Assembly (NCBI GenBank): GCA_945952065.1
Contig: CAMFGY010000004.1
Coordinates: 186,001-250,000, forward strand
Reading direction: 5' to 3'
Length of the DNA stretch: 64,000 nucleotides
Source: an uncultured Burkholderiales bacterium
Lineage (GTDB): Bacteria > Pseudomonadota > Gammaproteobacteria > Burkholderiales > Burkholderiaceae_C
This document shows, piece by piece, positions 29,038 through 38,476 of the stretch. The translations under genes and the position numbers were made by a program. Positions within the stretch are counted from its first letter, which is position 1, and every line of letters begins with the position of its first letter. Below the pieces are notes generated by a model. It saw nothing but the letters and a program-made list of their open reading frames with translations. It was not told where the DNA came from and ran no database searches.

Positions 29038-30960
29038 ATGGACGTGATCAGCAGTTTCACCAAGCGCTATGAGCGCACCCGCGTCGAGGAAATGTCGCTG
29101 GAAGACTACCTCGCCGAATGCAAAAACAACCCCATCGCCTATGCCACCGCGGCCGAGCGCATGCTGCAGGCGATTGGCGAGCCCCAGATGATAGACACGC
29201 GCAACGATGTGCGCCTGTCGCGGCTGTTCGCCAACAAGACCATCAAAATCTACCCCGCCTTCGCCGAGTTCTACGGCCTGGAGGAAGCCATCGAGCAGGT
29301 GGTCAGTTACTTCCGCCACGCCGCTCAAGGCCTGGAAGAGAAGAAACAAATCCTGTACCTGCTGGGACCGGTGGGGGGCGGCAAGAGCTCCATCGCCGAG
29401 CGGCTCAAGCAGTTGATGGAACAAGTGCCTTTTTATGCGCTGGCCGGCTCGCCGGTGAATGAGTCGCCGTTGGGGCTTTTTGATCCCGCCGAAGACGGCC
29501 CCTTGCTGGAGAAGGAATACGGCATTCCGCGCCGCTACCTGAACCGCATCTTGAGCCCCTGGGCGGTCAAGCGCTTGGACGAGTTCGGGGGTGACATCCG
29601 CCAGTTCAAGGTCATCAAGCGCTACCCCAGCGTGCTCAAGCAAGTGGGCGTGGCCAAGACCGAGCCGGGCGACGAGAACAACCAAGACATCAGCTCCTTG
29701 GTGGGCAAGGTGGATATCCGCAAGCTCGAAACCTTTGCGCAAGATGACCCGGACGCCTACAGCTACTCGGGCGGCTTGTGCCTGGCCAATCAAGGCCTGC
29801 TTGAGTTCGTCGAAATGTTCAAGGCGCCCATCAAGGTCTTGCACCCGCTGCTGACGGCCACGCAAGAAGGCAATTACAAAGGCACCGAAGGCTTTGGCGC
29901 GATTCCCTTTGACGGCATCGTGCTGGCGCACTCGAACGAGAGCGAGTGGAAGAGCTTCCGCAACAACAAGAACAACGAAGCCTTCTTGGATCGCATCTAC
30001 ATCGTCAAAGTGCCCTACTGCTTGCGCGTGAGCGAAGAGGTCAAGATCTATGAGAAGCTGATCCGCAGTTCCTCGCTGGCGACCGCCAAATGCGCCCCCG
30101 GCACGCTGAAGATCATGAGCCAGTTCGCCGTGTTGACGCGCTTGAAGGAGCCCGAAAACTCCTCGCTGTACTCGAAGATGCAGGTTTACGACGGCGAAAG
30201 CCTGAAAGACACCGACCCCAAGGCCAAGAGCTATCAAGAGTACCGCGACTACGCCGGTGTCGATGAAGGCATGAGCGGCATCTCCACCCGCTTCGCCTAC
30301 AAGATCTTGTCCAAGGTCTTCAACTTCGACGCTTCCGAGGTCGCGGCCAATCCGGTGCATCTGATGTATGTGCTGGAACAGCAAATCGAACGCGAGCAGT
30401 TCCCCAGCGACATCGAGCAAAAGTACGTGGGCTTCATCAAAGAGCTGCTGGCGCCGCGCTATGCCGAGTTCATTGGCAAGGAAATCCAGACCGCTTATCT
30501 GGAAAGTTATAGCGAATATGGCCAGAACATCTTTGACCGCTACGTCACCTATGCCGACTACTGGATCCAAGACCAGGAGTACCGCGACACCGACACCGGC
30601 GAGGTCTTTGATCGCTCGGCCTTGAACGGCGAGTTGGAGAAGATCGAAAAGCCCGCCGGCATCAGCAACCCCAAAGACTTCCGCAACGAGATCGTCAATT
30701 TCGTGCTGCGCGCGCGCGCCAACAATGCGGGCAAAAACCCCGCTTGGACCAGCTATGAAAAGCTGCGCACGGTGATCGAGAAAAAAATGTTCTCCAACAC
30801 CGAGGAGTTGCTGCCGGTGATCAGCTTCAACGCCAAGGCCAGCACTGACGAAGCCAAGAAGCACGAGGACTTCGTCAACCGCATGGTCGGCAAGGGCTAC
30901 ACCGCCAAGCAAGTGCGCTTGCTCTGCGAGTGGTACCTGCGCGTGCGCAAGAGCTCTTGA
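29038..30960 (+). CDS. prkA: PrkA serine protein kinase (YeaG family)
   Basis: A 640-residue protein with an AAA+ PrkA domain and a C-terminal kinase-like domain. The P-loop LLGPVGGGKSSIAERL lies at about residues 108-123, and SNESEWKSFRNNKNNEAFLDRI is also conserved across the family, here noted from SNESEW to AFLDRI. In E. coli YeaG works with YeaH in adaptation to nitrogen starvation and other stress. Start chosen at ATG 29038 with CCGGAGG upstream. First gene of the prkA-yeaH-spoVR operon. Confidence 0.95.
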   Translation: MDVISSFTKRYERTRVEEMSLEDYLAECKNNPIAYATAAERMLQAIGEPQMIDTRNDVRLSRLFANKTIKIYPAFAEFYGLEEAIEQVVSYFRHAAQGLEEKKQILYLLGPVGGGKSSIAERLKQLMEQVPFYALAGSPVNESPLGLFDPAEDGPLLEKEYGIPRRYLNRILSPWAVKRLDEFGGDIRQFKVIKRYPSVLKQVGVAKTEPGDENNQDISSLVGKVDIRKLETFAQDDPDAYSYSGGLCLANQGLLEFVEMFKAPIKVLHPLLTATQEGNYKGTEGFGAIPFDGIVLAHSNESEWKSFRNNKNNEAFLDRIYIVKVPYCLRVSEEVKIYEKLIRSSSLATAKCAPGTLKIMSQFAVLTRLKEPENSSLYSKMQVYDGESLKDTDPKAKSYQEYRDYAGVDEGMSGISTRFAYKILSKVFNFDASEVAANPVHLMYVLEQQIEREQFPSDIEQKYVGFIKELLAPRYAEFIGKEIQTAYLESYSEYGQNIFDRYVTYADYWIQDQEYRDTDTGEVFDRSALNGELEKIEKPAGISNPKDFRNEIVNFVLRARANNAGKNPAWTSYEKLRTVIEKKMFSNTEELLPVISFNAKASTDEAKKHEDFVNRMVGKGYTAKQVRLLCEWYLRVRKSS

Positions 30961-31021
30961 GCAAGCCGTGCATTTTGTGACCGTGGGCGTGCCCGGCAAG
31001 GGGCCGCCACAAGCCGGCTGA

Positions 31022-31040
31022 CGCTCGCAAGCCGCGAGCG
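31022..31040 (+). other. Intercistronic hairpin between prkA and yeaH
   Basis: CGCTCGC (31022-31028) and GCGAGCG (31034-31040) form a stem with a five-base loop, extended weakly by flanking GCCGG bases. With no T-run it is more likely an mRNA stabiliser or processing site than a terminator. Confidence 0.45.
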
Positions 31041-31078
31041 GCCGGTCGGCACACCGCCGAGCGGGGGAAGGCATTCTC

Positions 31079-32362
31079 ATGCTGCAACAAATCATCGATC
31101 GCAGGCTCTCGGGCAAGAACAAGTCCATCGGCAACCGCGAGCGATTTCTGCAACGCCACAAGGAGCAGGTGCGCGAAGCGGTGCGCCGCGCAGTGGACGG
31201 CCGTGGCATCCGCGATATGGAGCGCGGCGAAGATGTCCACATCCCCAAAAAAGACTTGAGTGAGCCGGTCTTCGGCCATGGCGATGGCGGCGTGCGAGAA
31301 GTGGTGCGGCCCGGCAACACCGAGCATGTCAAAGGCGACCGCATCGCCAAGCCCAAGGGCGGCGGTCAAGGCCAAGGCGGTGGGCAGGCCAGTGATTCGG
31401 GCGAGGGCGAGGACGACTTCGTCTTCCACCTCAGCCGCGAAGAGTTCATGCAGGTGTTTTTTGAAGACCTGGCCCTGCCCAATCTGGAACGCACCCAACT
31501 GGCCGAAACACCCGAATGGAAAAGCCATCGGGCCGGCTTTGTGTCGGACGGCACGCCGACCAATCTGCATGTGGTGCGCTCCATGCGCGGAGCCCTGGGT
31601 CGACGCATCGCCCTGGGCACCAGCAAGCGGCGTGAATTGCATGAACTGGAGGAGCGTCTGGCGCTGCTACAAAAGCATGAGAACCCCGCCGACCCCGAAG
31701 TCAAACGCATGCTGGCCGAGACCGAGGAACGCATCGCCTTTCTGCGCGGACGCATCGCCGCCATTCCCTTCCTGGACCCCATCGATCTGCGCTTTCGCAA
31801 CCGCGTGCGCGTGCCGGTGCCGAGCAGCCGCGCGGTGATGTTTTGCCTGATGGATGTGTCGGGGTCCATGGACGAAAGCCGCAAGGATCTGGCCAAGCGC
31901 TTCTTCATCCTGCTCTACCTGTTTCTGACCCGGCATTACGACAAGATCGAGGTCGTCTTCATCCGCCACCACACCCAGGCGCAGGAGGTGGACGAACAGA
32001 ACTTCTTCCACGCCACCGAGACCGGCGGCACTGTGGTGTCCAGCGCCTTGGTGCTGATGGAAGAAATCATCCGCGCCCGCTACCCGCGCAATGAGTGGAA
32101 TATCTACGGCGCCCAGGCCAGCGACGGCGACAACTGGCACCACGACAGCGGCCGCTGCCGCGAACTGTTGTCACAACAAATCCTGCCGCTGTGCCGCTAT
32201 TTCGCCTATGTGCAGGTGGCGGAGGCGGAGCAAAACCTGTGGGAGGAATACAGCAAGCTCAGCGAAGAAGTCGGCCACTTTGCGATGCGCAAGGCCACCG
32301 AGGTTTCGCAGATCTATCCGGTCTTCCGCGAACTGTTCAAGAAAGAAGGGGCGCGAGCTTGA
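31079..32362 (+). CDS. yeaH: YeaH/DUF444 family VWA-like protein
   Basis: A 427-residue DUF444 protein. The N-terminal third is charged (a GGGQGQGGGQASDSG linker at about 97-111), a coiled-coil-like section follows (RRELHELEERLALLQKHE), and the C-terminal part is a von Willebrand A-like domain with a MIDAS-type DVSGSMDES. It forms the partner of PrkA in the conserved stress operon. Start at ATG 31079 follows GGGGGAAGG. Exact biochemical role is not established. Confidence 0.95.
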   Translation: MLQQIIDRRLSGKNKSIGNRERFLQRHKEQVREAVRRAVDGRGIRDMERGEDVHIPKKDLSEPVFGHGDGGVREVVRPGNTEHVKGDRIAKPKGGGQGQGGGQASDSGEGEDDFVFHLSREEFMQVFFEDLALPNLERTQLAETPEWKSHRAGFVSDGTPTNLHVVRSMRGALGRRIALGTSKRRELHELEERLALLQKHENPADPEVKRMLAETEERIAFLRGRIAAIPFLDPIDLRFRNRVRVPVPSSRAVMFCLMDVSGSMDESRKDLAKRFFILLYLFLTRHYDKIEVVFIRHHTQAQEVDEQNFFHATETGGTVVSSALVLMEEIIRARYPRNEWNIYGAQASDGDNWHHDSGRCRELLSQQILPLCRYFAYVQVAEAEQNLWEEYSKLSEEVGHFAMRKATEVSQIYPVFRELFKKEGARA

Positions 32363-32381
32363 AGCGCTTGGAGGTCTTGCC

Positions 32382-33980
32382 ATGACGAACCATGAAAACC
32401 GACGCCAACTCGGCATCGCGCCCATCACCGATGAATACGGCGGGCGGCGCTGCAAGCCGCCACTGCGCAGCCTCAAGCCGCTGGCAACGCGCCCCAGCCA
32501 GCCGCTGCCCTCGCCCAGCGACTGGACCTTTGAGTTGATTGACGACTATCACGAAGTGATCCGCGCCACCGCCGAGCGCTTCGGGCTGGACACCTATCCG
32601 AACCAGCTCGAAATCATCACCTCCGAGCAGATGATGGATGCCTACGCCTCGGTGGGCATGCCGGTCAATTACCGGCACTGGAGCTATGGCAAGGAGTTCA
32701 TCGCCACCGAGCGCAATTACAAGCGCGGCCAGATGGGCTTGGCCTATGAGATCGTCATCAACTCCGACCCCTGCATTGCCTACCTGATGGAAGAAAACAC
32801 CATGGCGATGCAGGCCTTGGTGATCGCCCATGCCTGCTATGGCCACAACAGCTTCTTCAAGGGCAACTATCTGTTCCGCATGTGGACCGATGCCTCCTCC
32901 ATCATCGATTACTTGGTCTACGCCAAGAAGTTTGTGGCCGATTGCGAAGAACGCCATGGTCTGGGCGAGGTCGAAAAAACGCTGGACTCCTGCCATGCCT
33001 TGATGAGCTATGGCGTTGACCGCTACCGCCGCCCCGCCAAGCTCTCGCTGAGCCAAGAACGCAGCCGCCAAGCCGACCGCGAGGCGCACGCCCAGCAGCA
33101 GATCAATGAACTCTGGCGCACCCTGCCCAAGCGCGCCGACGCGGCTGCTGAAGCCGCCGCAGCGCGGCGCTTCCCCGATGAACCGCAGGAGAACATTCTT
33201 TACTTCATCGAGAAGAACGCGCCGCTCTTGGAACCCTGGCAGCGCGAGATCGTGCGCATCGTGCGCAAGATCGCCCAGTACTTCTACCCGCAGCGCCAAA
33301 CCCAGGTGATGAACGAAGGCTGGGCCACCTTCTGGCACCACCGCCTGCTCAACCAGATGTACGACGATGGCTACTTGAGCGACGGCATGATGATCGAGTG
33401 GCTGAAGTCCCACACCAATGTGGTGGCGCAGCAGCCCATGGCCAATCTCAATCCCTATGCGCTGGGCTTTGCGATGTACACCGACATCAAGCGCATCTGC
33501 GAAAACCCCACCGAGGAAGACCGTCGTTGGTTCCCCGATATTGCCGGCGGCGACTGGTTGCCCACCATTGACCACGCGATGCGCAACTTCAAGGACGAGA
33601 GCTTCATCGGCCAGTACCTGAGCCCACACTTGATGCGCGAGTTCCGGCTCTTCTCCATCATCGATGATGAAAAACAGGCCGAGTACGAAATCTCCGCCAT
33701 CCATGACGAGAGCGGCTATCAGCATGTGCGCGAAGCGCTGTCACGCCAGTACGACCTGAGCACCCGCGAGCCCAACATCCAGGTCTGGAACGTCAATCTG
33801 CGCGGAGACCGCTCGCTGACGCTGCGCCACACCCAACATATGGGCCGCCCTTTGCATGAGAGCGCGCAGGAAGTGATCAAGCATGTGGCGCGGCTCTGGG
33901 GCTTTGGTGTCGAACTGGAGAGCGCCAATGATCGCGGTGAGATCACCAAACGTTGGTCAGTGCCTGCGCCATCCCATTGA
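32382..33980 (+). CDS. SpoVR family protein (YcgB-like)
   Basis: A 532-residue SpoVR protein. DWTFELIDDYHEVIRATAE (about residues 47-65), HACYGHNSFFKGNYLF and MNEGWATFWHH are strongly conserved, with His/Glu residues suggesting a metal site. In Bacillus SpoVR affects spore cortex; in proteobacteria it accompanies PrkA and YeaH, as here. The ATG at 32382, 19 bases after yeaH, is chosen; the frame runs back into yeaH but that part is an out-of-frame shadow. Confidence 0.95.
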   Translation: MTNHENRRQLGIAPITDEYGGRRCKPPLRSLKPLATRPSQPLPSPSDWTFELIDDYHEVIRATAERFGLDTYPNQLEIITSEQMMDAYASVGMPVNYRHWSYGKEFIATERNYKRGQMGLAYEIVINSDPCIAYLMEENTMAMQALVIAHACYGHNSFFKGNYLFRMWTDASSIIDYLVYAKKFVADCEERHGLGEVEKTLDSCHALMSYGVDRYRRPAKLSLSQERSRQADREAHAQQQINELWRTLPKRADAAAEAAAARRFPDEPQENILYFIEKNAPLLEPWQREIVRIVRKIAQYFYPQRQTQVMNEGWATFWHHRLLNQMYDDGYLSDGMMIEWLKSHTNVVAQQPMANLNPYALGFAMYTDIKRICENPTEEDRRWFPDIAGGDWLPTIDHAMRNFKDESFIGQYLSPHLMREFRLFSIIDDEKQAEYEISAIHDESGYQHVREALSRQYDLSTREPNIQVWNVNLRGDRSLTLRHTQHMGRPLHESAQEVIKHVARLWGFGVELESANDRGEITKRWSVPAPSH

Positions 33981-33987
33981 CGAGCAG

Positions 33988-34030
33988 GGGTCGGGCTGGT
34001 CCGGCTGTAAAAAGCCCCCAAGCCCGACCC
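33988..34030 (+). terminator. Hairpin after the prkA operon
   Basis: GGGTCGGGCT (33988-33997) pairs with AGCCCGACCC (34021-34030). No T-run follows the outer stem, but an inner GGCT...AGCC pairing is also possible. It lies just after the SpoVR stop and probably ends or protects the transcript. Confidence 0.5.
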
Positions 34031-34044
34031 ATATGGTTTGCAAC

Positions 34045-34111
34045 CACGGAGGCGCGCAGGCTCAGGGTGTTGCAGGACCTCGGGTCCGCCCTCCGCTTAC
34101 GCGCCTCCGTG
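34045..34111. repeat. 12-bp inverted repeat downstream of the FAD oxidase gene
   Basis: CACGGAGGCGCG (34045-34056) and CGCGCCTCCGTG (34100-34111) are perfect complements 43 bases apart. Lying between convergent genes, it may be a bidirectional 3' structure. Confidence 0.5.
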
Positions 34112-34144
34112 CTTGCTCTTGATGGGCGTCCCGCGCGACGACGT

Positions 34145-35545
34145 TCAAAGACTGAAGATCTTGCCGGGGTTCATGATGTTGTGCGGGTCCAGCGCCCGTT
34201 TGAGGCTGCGCATCATCGCCACGGCACCCTCGCCAGCCTCCTCGATCAAGAAGCCCTGCTTGTGCAAGCCAATGCCATGCTCGCCGGTGCAGGTGCCCCC
34301 CAACCGCAAGGCGCGTGCCACCATCTGATGGCTGAGCCGCTCCGCAGTCTCACGCTCGGCGGGCTGCGCCGGATCGATTAGATAGCCCATATGGAAATTG
34401 CCATCACCGACATGCCCGACGATGAAGAACAGCAGGCCCGCGGCCTCCACCTCCCGCACTGACTCATTGATGCTCTCGGCCAGCCGCGAGATCGGCACGC
34501 AGATGTCGGTGGTCACGCAGCGGCAACCCGGCCGAGTCTGCAGCGCCGACAAATACGCATGATGACGCGCCGCCCAAAGCCGGCTGCGCGCCTCGGGCGT
34601 GGTGGCCCAGTCGAAGTCTTGTGCCCCCCATTCCCGCGCCAAGGCTTGCACCGTCTGCGCCTGCTCGGCCACCGAGGCCGCGCTGCCATGAAACTCCATC
34701 AACAGCATGGGCGCTTCGCGCAGGCCCAGCTTGTCATGGGCATTGACGGCGCGGATCGCATGCGCATCCAACAACTCGCAGCGTGCAATCGGCACACCGA
34801 GTTGAATGATCTGCATCGCGGTTTGCACCGCCGCGTCAATGCTGGGAAAAAAGCACACCGCCGCAGACACTGCCTCGGGCAAGGGATAGACCCGCAGCGT
34901 CAACTCGGTGATCACGCCCAGCGTGCCTTCGCTGCCGACGAACAGCCGCGTCAAGTCATAGCCCGCGCTGCTCTTGCGCGCGCGGCTGCCGGTTTGAATC
35001 GATTCACCCTGCGCTGTCACCACCTTCAAACCGAGCACGTTCTCGCGCATGGTGCCGTAGCGCACCGCATTGGTTCCGCTGGCGCGGGTCGCGGCCATGC
35101 CGCCCAAGGTGGCGTCTGCGCCCGGGTCAATAGGGAAAAACAGGCCCGCGTGGCGCAGTTCGGCATTGAGTTGATGACGGGTCACGCCGGCCTGAACCGT
35201 CACCGTCAAATCCTGCGCATTCACCGCCAGGATTTGCTTCATGCGCGAGACATCCAGGCTGATACCGCCTTGCACCGCCAGCAAATGCCCTTCCAAGGAA
35301 GTGCCTGCGCCAAAAGGAATCACCGGCACATGGTGCGCATGGGCTTGGGCCAACACAAAAGCGATGTCCTCGCTCGACTCGGCAAACACCACGGCGGCGG
35401 GTGGCGCCACATCAAAGGGCGACTCGTCCCGACCATGTTGTTGCCGATGCGCCAAGGCCAGCGTCAACCGCTCGCCCAAACGTGTTTGCAAGGCTGACAA
35501 CAGACTTGAAGGCAGCGTGGTGATCGCTTCGGTTCGGTTCAGCAC
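34145..35545 (-). CDS. FAD-binding oxidase, D-lactate dehydrogenase (cytochrome)/GlcD type
   Basis: A 466-residue flavoprotein. The FAD PP-loop VIPFGAGTSLEGH, DPGADATLGGMAATRASGTNA, and the C-terminal FIVGHVGDGNFH and GTCTGEHGIGLHKQGFL are hallmarks of the D-LDH/glycolate oxidase family. It oxidises a 2-hydroxy acid such as D-lactate. The longest frame starts at a TTG (35611) without a ribosome site; a GTG at 35545 has GGAG seven bases upstream and gives a normal family N terminus, so it is used. Confidence 0.9.
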   Translation of the reverse strand: MLNRTEAITTLPSSLLSALQTRLGERLTLALAHRQQHGRDESPFDVAPPAAVVFAESSEDIAFVLAQAHAHHVPVIPFGAGTSLEGHLLAVQGGISLDVSRMKQILAVNAQDLTVTVQAGVTRHQLNAELRHAGLFFPIDPGADATLGGMAATRASGTNAVRYGTMRENVLGLKVVTAQGESIQTGSRARKSSAGYDLTRLFVGSEGTLGVITELTLRVYPLPEAVSAAVCFFPSIDAAVQTAMQIIQLGVPIARCELLDAHAIRAVNAHDKLGLREAPMLLMEFHGSAASVAEQAQTVQALAREWGAQDFDWATTPEARSRLWAARHHAYLSALQTRPGCRCVTTDICVPISRLAESINESVREVEAAGLLFFIVGHVGDGNFHMGYLIDPAQPAERETAERLSHQMVARALRLGGTCTGEHGIGLHKQGFLIEEAGEGAVAMMRSLKRALDPHNIMNPGKIFSL

Positions 35546-35799
35546 GGCGGCACTCCGCAAGGGTTTGGGAACTGCATGAACAAGACTTTCAGGTTTGAGC
35601 TCACGCGTCAAAAGAATGCAGCAAAGACTGCAAAACGACTAACACCAATCCGGCTACATGGTCTTCCAACCCGTGTTTTTACCTATGGAGAGTTTGCTCT
35701 AATTCGGGATTGTCACAACACTGCAATTCAGGCGCCCTCCTATCATGGCCTCACAACATTCGCCCCTTCGGGGGGTGACAGGACTACAACGGAGACCCT
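35546..35799. other. Divergent intergenic region before fadL
   Basis: No gene seen. It contains a CCCC-TTCG-GGGG tetraloop hairpin at about 35763-35774, 30 bases before fadL, which would sit in its 5' leader. Promoters for both divergent genes are expected but not clear. Confidence 0.3.
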
Positions 35800-37275
35800 A
35801 TGCAGTTCAAACTTTCCTCCCTCAGCCTGGCTCTCATTGGGGGCCTGATTTCCAGTGGTGCCATGGCCTCTGGCTACCACTTTGGTTCGCAGTCGGCCGC
35901 CTCGCAAGGCACGGCCAATGCCAATGCAGTTGAAGGTGATGATGCTTCAGGTTTGTTCTACAACCCGGCGGTCTCCAGCCGTTTGAAGGGTCTGCAAGCC
36001 ACCGGCGTGTTGAACGTGGTGGTGCCCACTGGTGAATACGAAGACCGCGGCAGCATCACCGCTTTGCGCACGCCCACCGGCGGTGGCAATGGCGGCACCT
36101 TCGTCAAGCCCACCGCCGTGCCTCATGCCTATATGTCGTATCAGCTGAACGATCAGCTGAGCATGGGTCTGGGCATGTTCGTGCCTTTTGGCTCCAAGAG
36201 CGAATTCGACAAAGACTGGGCGGGCCGCTTCAACACCATCGGCACCGAGCTCAAGACTTTTGCCCTGAACCCCTCCATTGCCTTCAAGGTCAATCCCACA
36301 CTGAGCGTGGGCGCCGGGGTGACGGCTCAATACATCCAAGGCGATTTGACCAAGGGGGCTGACTTTGGCTCGGGCGTGATCGGCTTGATCGTTCCCGGCC
36401 TGCCGCCGGCCCTGCAAGGCCCGCTGATGGCCGCATTGATTCCCAAGCTGGCAGCCAACCCGAACTCTTCGGGCGGTGTTGAGGTTTCCGGCAAGGACTG
36501 GGGTTATGGCTTCAATCTTGGCCTGATCCTGAACTATGACGAAAGCACCCGTTTCGGCGTGGCTTACCGCTCCAAGATTTCGCACACCCTGACGGGCGAC
36601 GCCAAGTGGCAGGTCAAAGACCAAGCCGCTTACATCGGCCAAGTGCTGGGTGCCATTCCTGCTTTGGCCGCCACCGGCACCGACAAAAAAGTCGTCGCTG
36701 CCCTGCTCGCCAAATACCAAGATGGCGGCGCCAGCCTGGATGTGATCACGCCCGAGTCGCTGTCCTTCTCGGTCTTCAAGCAACTCGACCCTCGCTTGGC
36801 CGTCATGGCCGACGCCACGCTGACGCGCCATTCGCGCTTCCAAGAGTTGCGCATCCACTTTGACCAGCCCACCTTGGCTGACTCCAACACCCCGCAGCGC
36901 TGGGTGAAAACCGTGCGCGCCTCCTTTGGTCTGAACTATCAGCTGAGCGACGCCATCAAACTGCGCGGTGGTTTGGCCTACGACCAATCACCGGTCAACG
37001 ACGCCAACCGCACGCCCTCGATTCCCGATGGCGACCGCAAATGGATCTCGGCGGGCATGAACTGGAAGCTGGACAAGCAGAGCTCGATGGACTTTGCCCT
37101 CAGCTACATCAGTGTCAACACCGGTCTGGTCAACAACTATGACAACGGTGGCATCACCAAGAACGGCGTGCCCAGCTGCGATGCCAACCTGAACACCTCC
37201 AGCTGCGCCACCATCAAGGGCAACTTCAAGGTCAGCTCTGGCCTCTTGGGTGTTCAGTACAACCGCCAGTTCTGA
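35800..37275 (+). CDS. FadL/OmpP1 family outer membrane transporter
   Basis: A 491-residue outer membrane beta-barrel. A signal peptide ends near GAMASG (about residue 23), followed by the FadL hatch motif SQGTANANAVEGDDASGLFYNPA, here given as ANAN...DDAS...NPA. Alternating strands end in the terminal phenylalanine (QYNRQF) required for barrel insertion. It imports long-chain fatty acids or other hydrophobic compounds. A CGGAGA site lies before the ATG. Confidence 0.93.
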   Translation: MQFKLSSLSLALIGGLISSGAMASGYHFGSQSAASQGTANANAVEGDDASGLFYNPAVSSRLKGLQATGVLNVVVPTGEYEDRGSITALRTPTGGGNGGTFVKPTAVPHAYMSYQLNDQLSMGLGMFVPFGSKSEFDKDWAGRFNTIGTELKTFALNPSIAFKVNPTLSVGAGVTAQYIQGDLTKGADFGSGVIGLIVPGLPPALQGPLMAALIPKLAANPNSSGGVEVSGKDWGYGFNLGLILNYDESTRFGVAYRSKISHTLTGDAKWQVKDQAAYIGQVLGAIPALAATGTDKKVVAALLAKYQDGGASLDVITPESLSFSVFKQLDPRLAVMADATLTRHSRFQELRIHFDQPTLADSNTPQRWVKTVRASFGLNYQLSDAIKLRGGLAYDQSPVNDANRTPSIPDGDRKWISAGMNWKLDKQSSMDFALSYISVNTGLVNNYDNGGITKNGVPSCDANLNTSSCATIKGNFKVSSGLLGVQYNRQF

Positions 37276-37294
37276 GGCGCTCAAGCCTGAAACA

Positions 37295-37339
37295 CACCGC
37301 AGCTTGATCCAAAGCACTTGTCTTTGACTCGCTGCGGTG
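37295..37339. other. Inverted repeat after fadL
   Basis: CACCGCAGC (37295-37303) and GCTGCGGTG (37331-37339) are perfect complements separated by 27 bases, 20 bases after the fadL stop and before the ribosome site of the next small gene. Possible 3' stabiliser; no T-run. Confidence 0.4.
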
Positions 37340-37375
37340 CGAGCATGAAGCATCCCCACGCACAAGGAGAAGCTC

Positions 37376-37633
37376 ATGTTCGGATTGGATCTCGGCTGGT
37401 TGGCCCTGGGCTTGGTGCTGCTCTTGGCCATCGCTGGCGTGATGCGCTGGGACCTGCTGCGAGCCATGGGGCGAGAGGCGCTGAGCAAGCCGCTGAATCC
37501 GCCCACAACCCTGGCCGCAGGAGGCGCTGAGCCGCAGCACGGTCACGCCCCGCTGGACCTGAATCACGCCGAACAACAGCATCGGCCCACCCACCCGAAG
37601 CCCGAGATCCATCGCTCGGGCAAGCGCCACTGA
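37376..37633 (+). CDS. Small single-pass membrane protein, unknown
   Basis: An 85-residue protein with one N-terminal membrane helix (about residues 6-24, WLALGLVLLLAIAGVM) and a histidine-rich hydrophilic tail (about nine His in residues 54-85). I do not recognise the family. It is taken as real because a perfect AAGGAG lies seven bases before the ATG and the composition is that of a protein. The His-rich tail could bind metal, but that is a guess. It lies 100 bases after fadL. Confidence 0.6.
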   Translation: MFGLDLGWLALGLVLLLAIAGVMRWDLLRAMGREALSKPLNPPTTLAAGGAEPQHGHAPLDLNHAEQQHRPTHPKPEIHRSGKRH

Positions 37634-37733
37634 AGCCACCACCCAGGCCTATTGCATCACCGCTCAGCCTTTGGGGCTGATCGATTTCGGGCAAGATGCA
37701 GGTCTTCTCAGACCATCGCACGAACAGCCCCTT

Positions 37734-38315
37734 ATGGCCAACCGACTCTCACAAATAGCGACCCGAACCGGCGACGACGGCAGCACCGGCCTTGGCGATG
37801 GCAGCCGTGTGCCCAAAGACCATCTGCGCGTGCAAGCGATGGGCGATGTGGACGAGCTGAACTCCAATCTCGGCGTGCTGCTGGCCGAGCCGCTGCCCGA
37901 CGAGGTGCGCGAGTTGCTGATCACCATTCAGCATGAGCTCTTCAACTTGGGTGGTGAGTTGTGCATGCCCGGCTATGAATTGCTCAAAAGCGATGCCGTC
38001 TTGCGCCTCGATGAAGCACTGGCGCATTTCAATGCCGAACTGCCGCGCTTGAAGGAATTCATCTTGCCCGCCGGTACCCGCAGCGCAGCCATTTCGCATG
38101 TCTGCCGCACGGTGGCGCGTCGCGCCGAACGCGCGGTGGTGACGCTGGCCGCCAGTGAAACCATCAACGCCGCGCCGCGCCAGTACCTGAACCGGCTGTC
38201 CGACCTGCTGTTTGTGCTGGCCCGCGTTTTGAACCGCGCCAATCTGGACGGCCTGGGCGGCGATGACGTCTACTGGCACAGTGAGCGTTTGCAAAAGCTG
38301 CAAGCCGAAGGCTGA
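37734..38315 (+). CDS. Cob(I)yrinic acid a,c-diamide adenosyltransferase (PduO type)
   Basis: A 193-residue ATP:cobalamin adenosyltransferase that makes adenosylcobalamin. The N-terminal ATP loop TRTGDDGSTGLGDGSRV (about 10-26), GDVDELNSNLG, and the C-terminal YLNRLSDLLFVLAR and RRAERAV are diagnostic. The ATG at 37734 fits the family start. No cobalamin synthesis genes or cobalamin riboswitch were seen nearby. Confidence 0.94.
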   Translation: MANRLSQIATRTGDDGSTGLGDGSRVPKDHLRVQAMGDVDELNSNLGVLLAEPLPDEVRELLITIQHELFNLGGELCMPGYELLKSDAVLRLDEALAHFNAELPRLKEFILPAGTRSAAISHVCRTVARRAERAVVTLAASETINAAPRQYLNRLSDLLFVLARVLNRANLDGLGGDDVYWHSERLQKLQAEG

Positions 38316-38476
38316 GCCGATCAAGGCCCATCCCCTAAATCCCTAGTTCAGCGGTATGCAAGCCGCAGCGGAAGGTCACAATGCTGACGCCAAGTCTGGA
38401 CAGACTGGGCTGGCTCAGCCGCTTTGGCCATTCGCGCCGAATGCTGAAACCTCAGCAACTCAGGGAGAAATCAAGA

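Noticed and set aside
28882-31356. 824-codon open frame on the minus strand
   Set aside because: It lies opposite prkA and the yeaH start. GC-rich coding DNA often leaves the opposite frame open; the peptide is low in known motifs and the plus-strand genes are certain.
32091-32381. Upstream extension of the SpoVR frame into yeaH
   Set aside because: Cys/Arg-rich shadow of yeaH codons; the conserved protein starts at 32382.
37634-37733. Cobalamin riboswitch before the adenosyltransferase gene
   Set aside because: Only 100 bases of space and no B12-box-like sequence seen.
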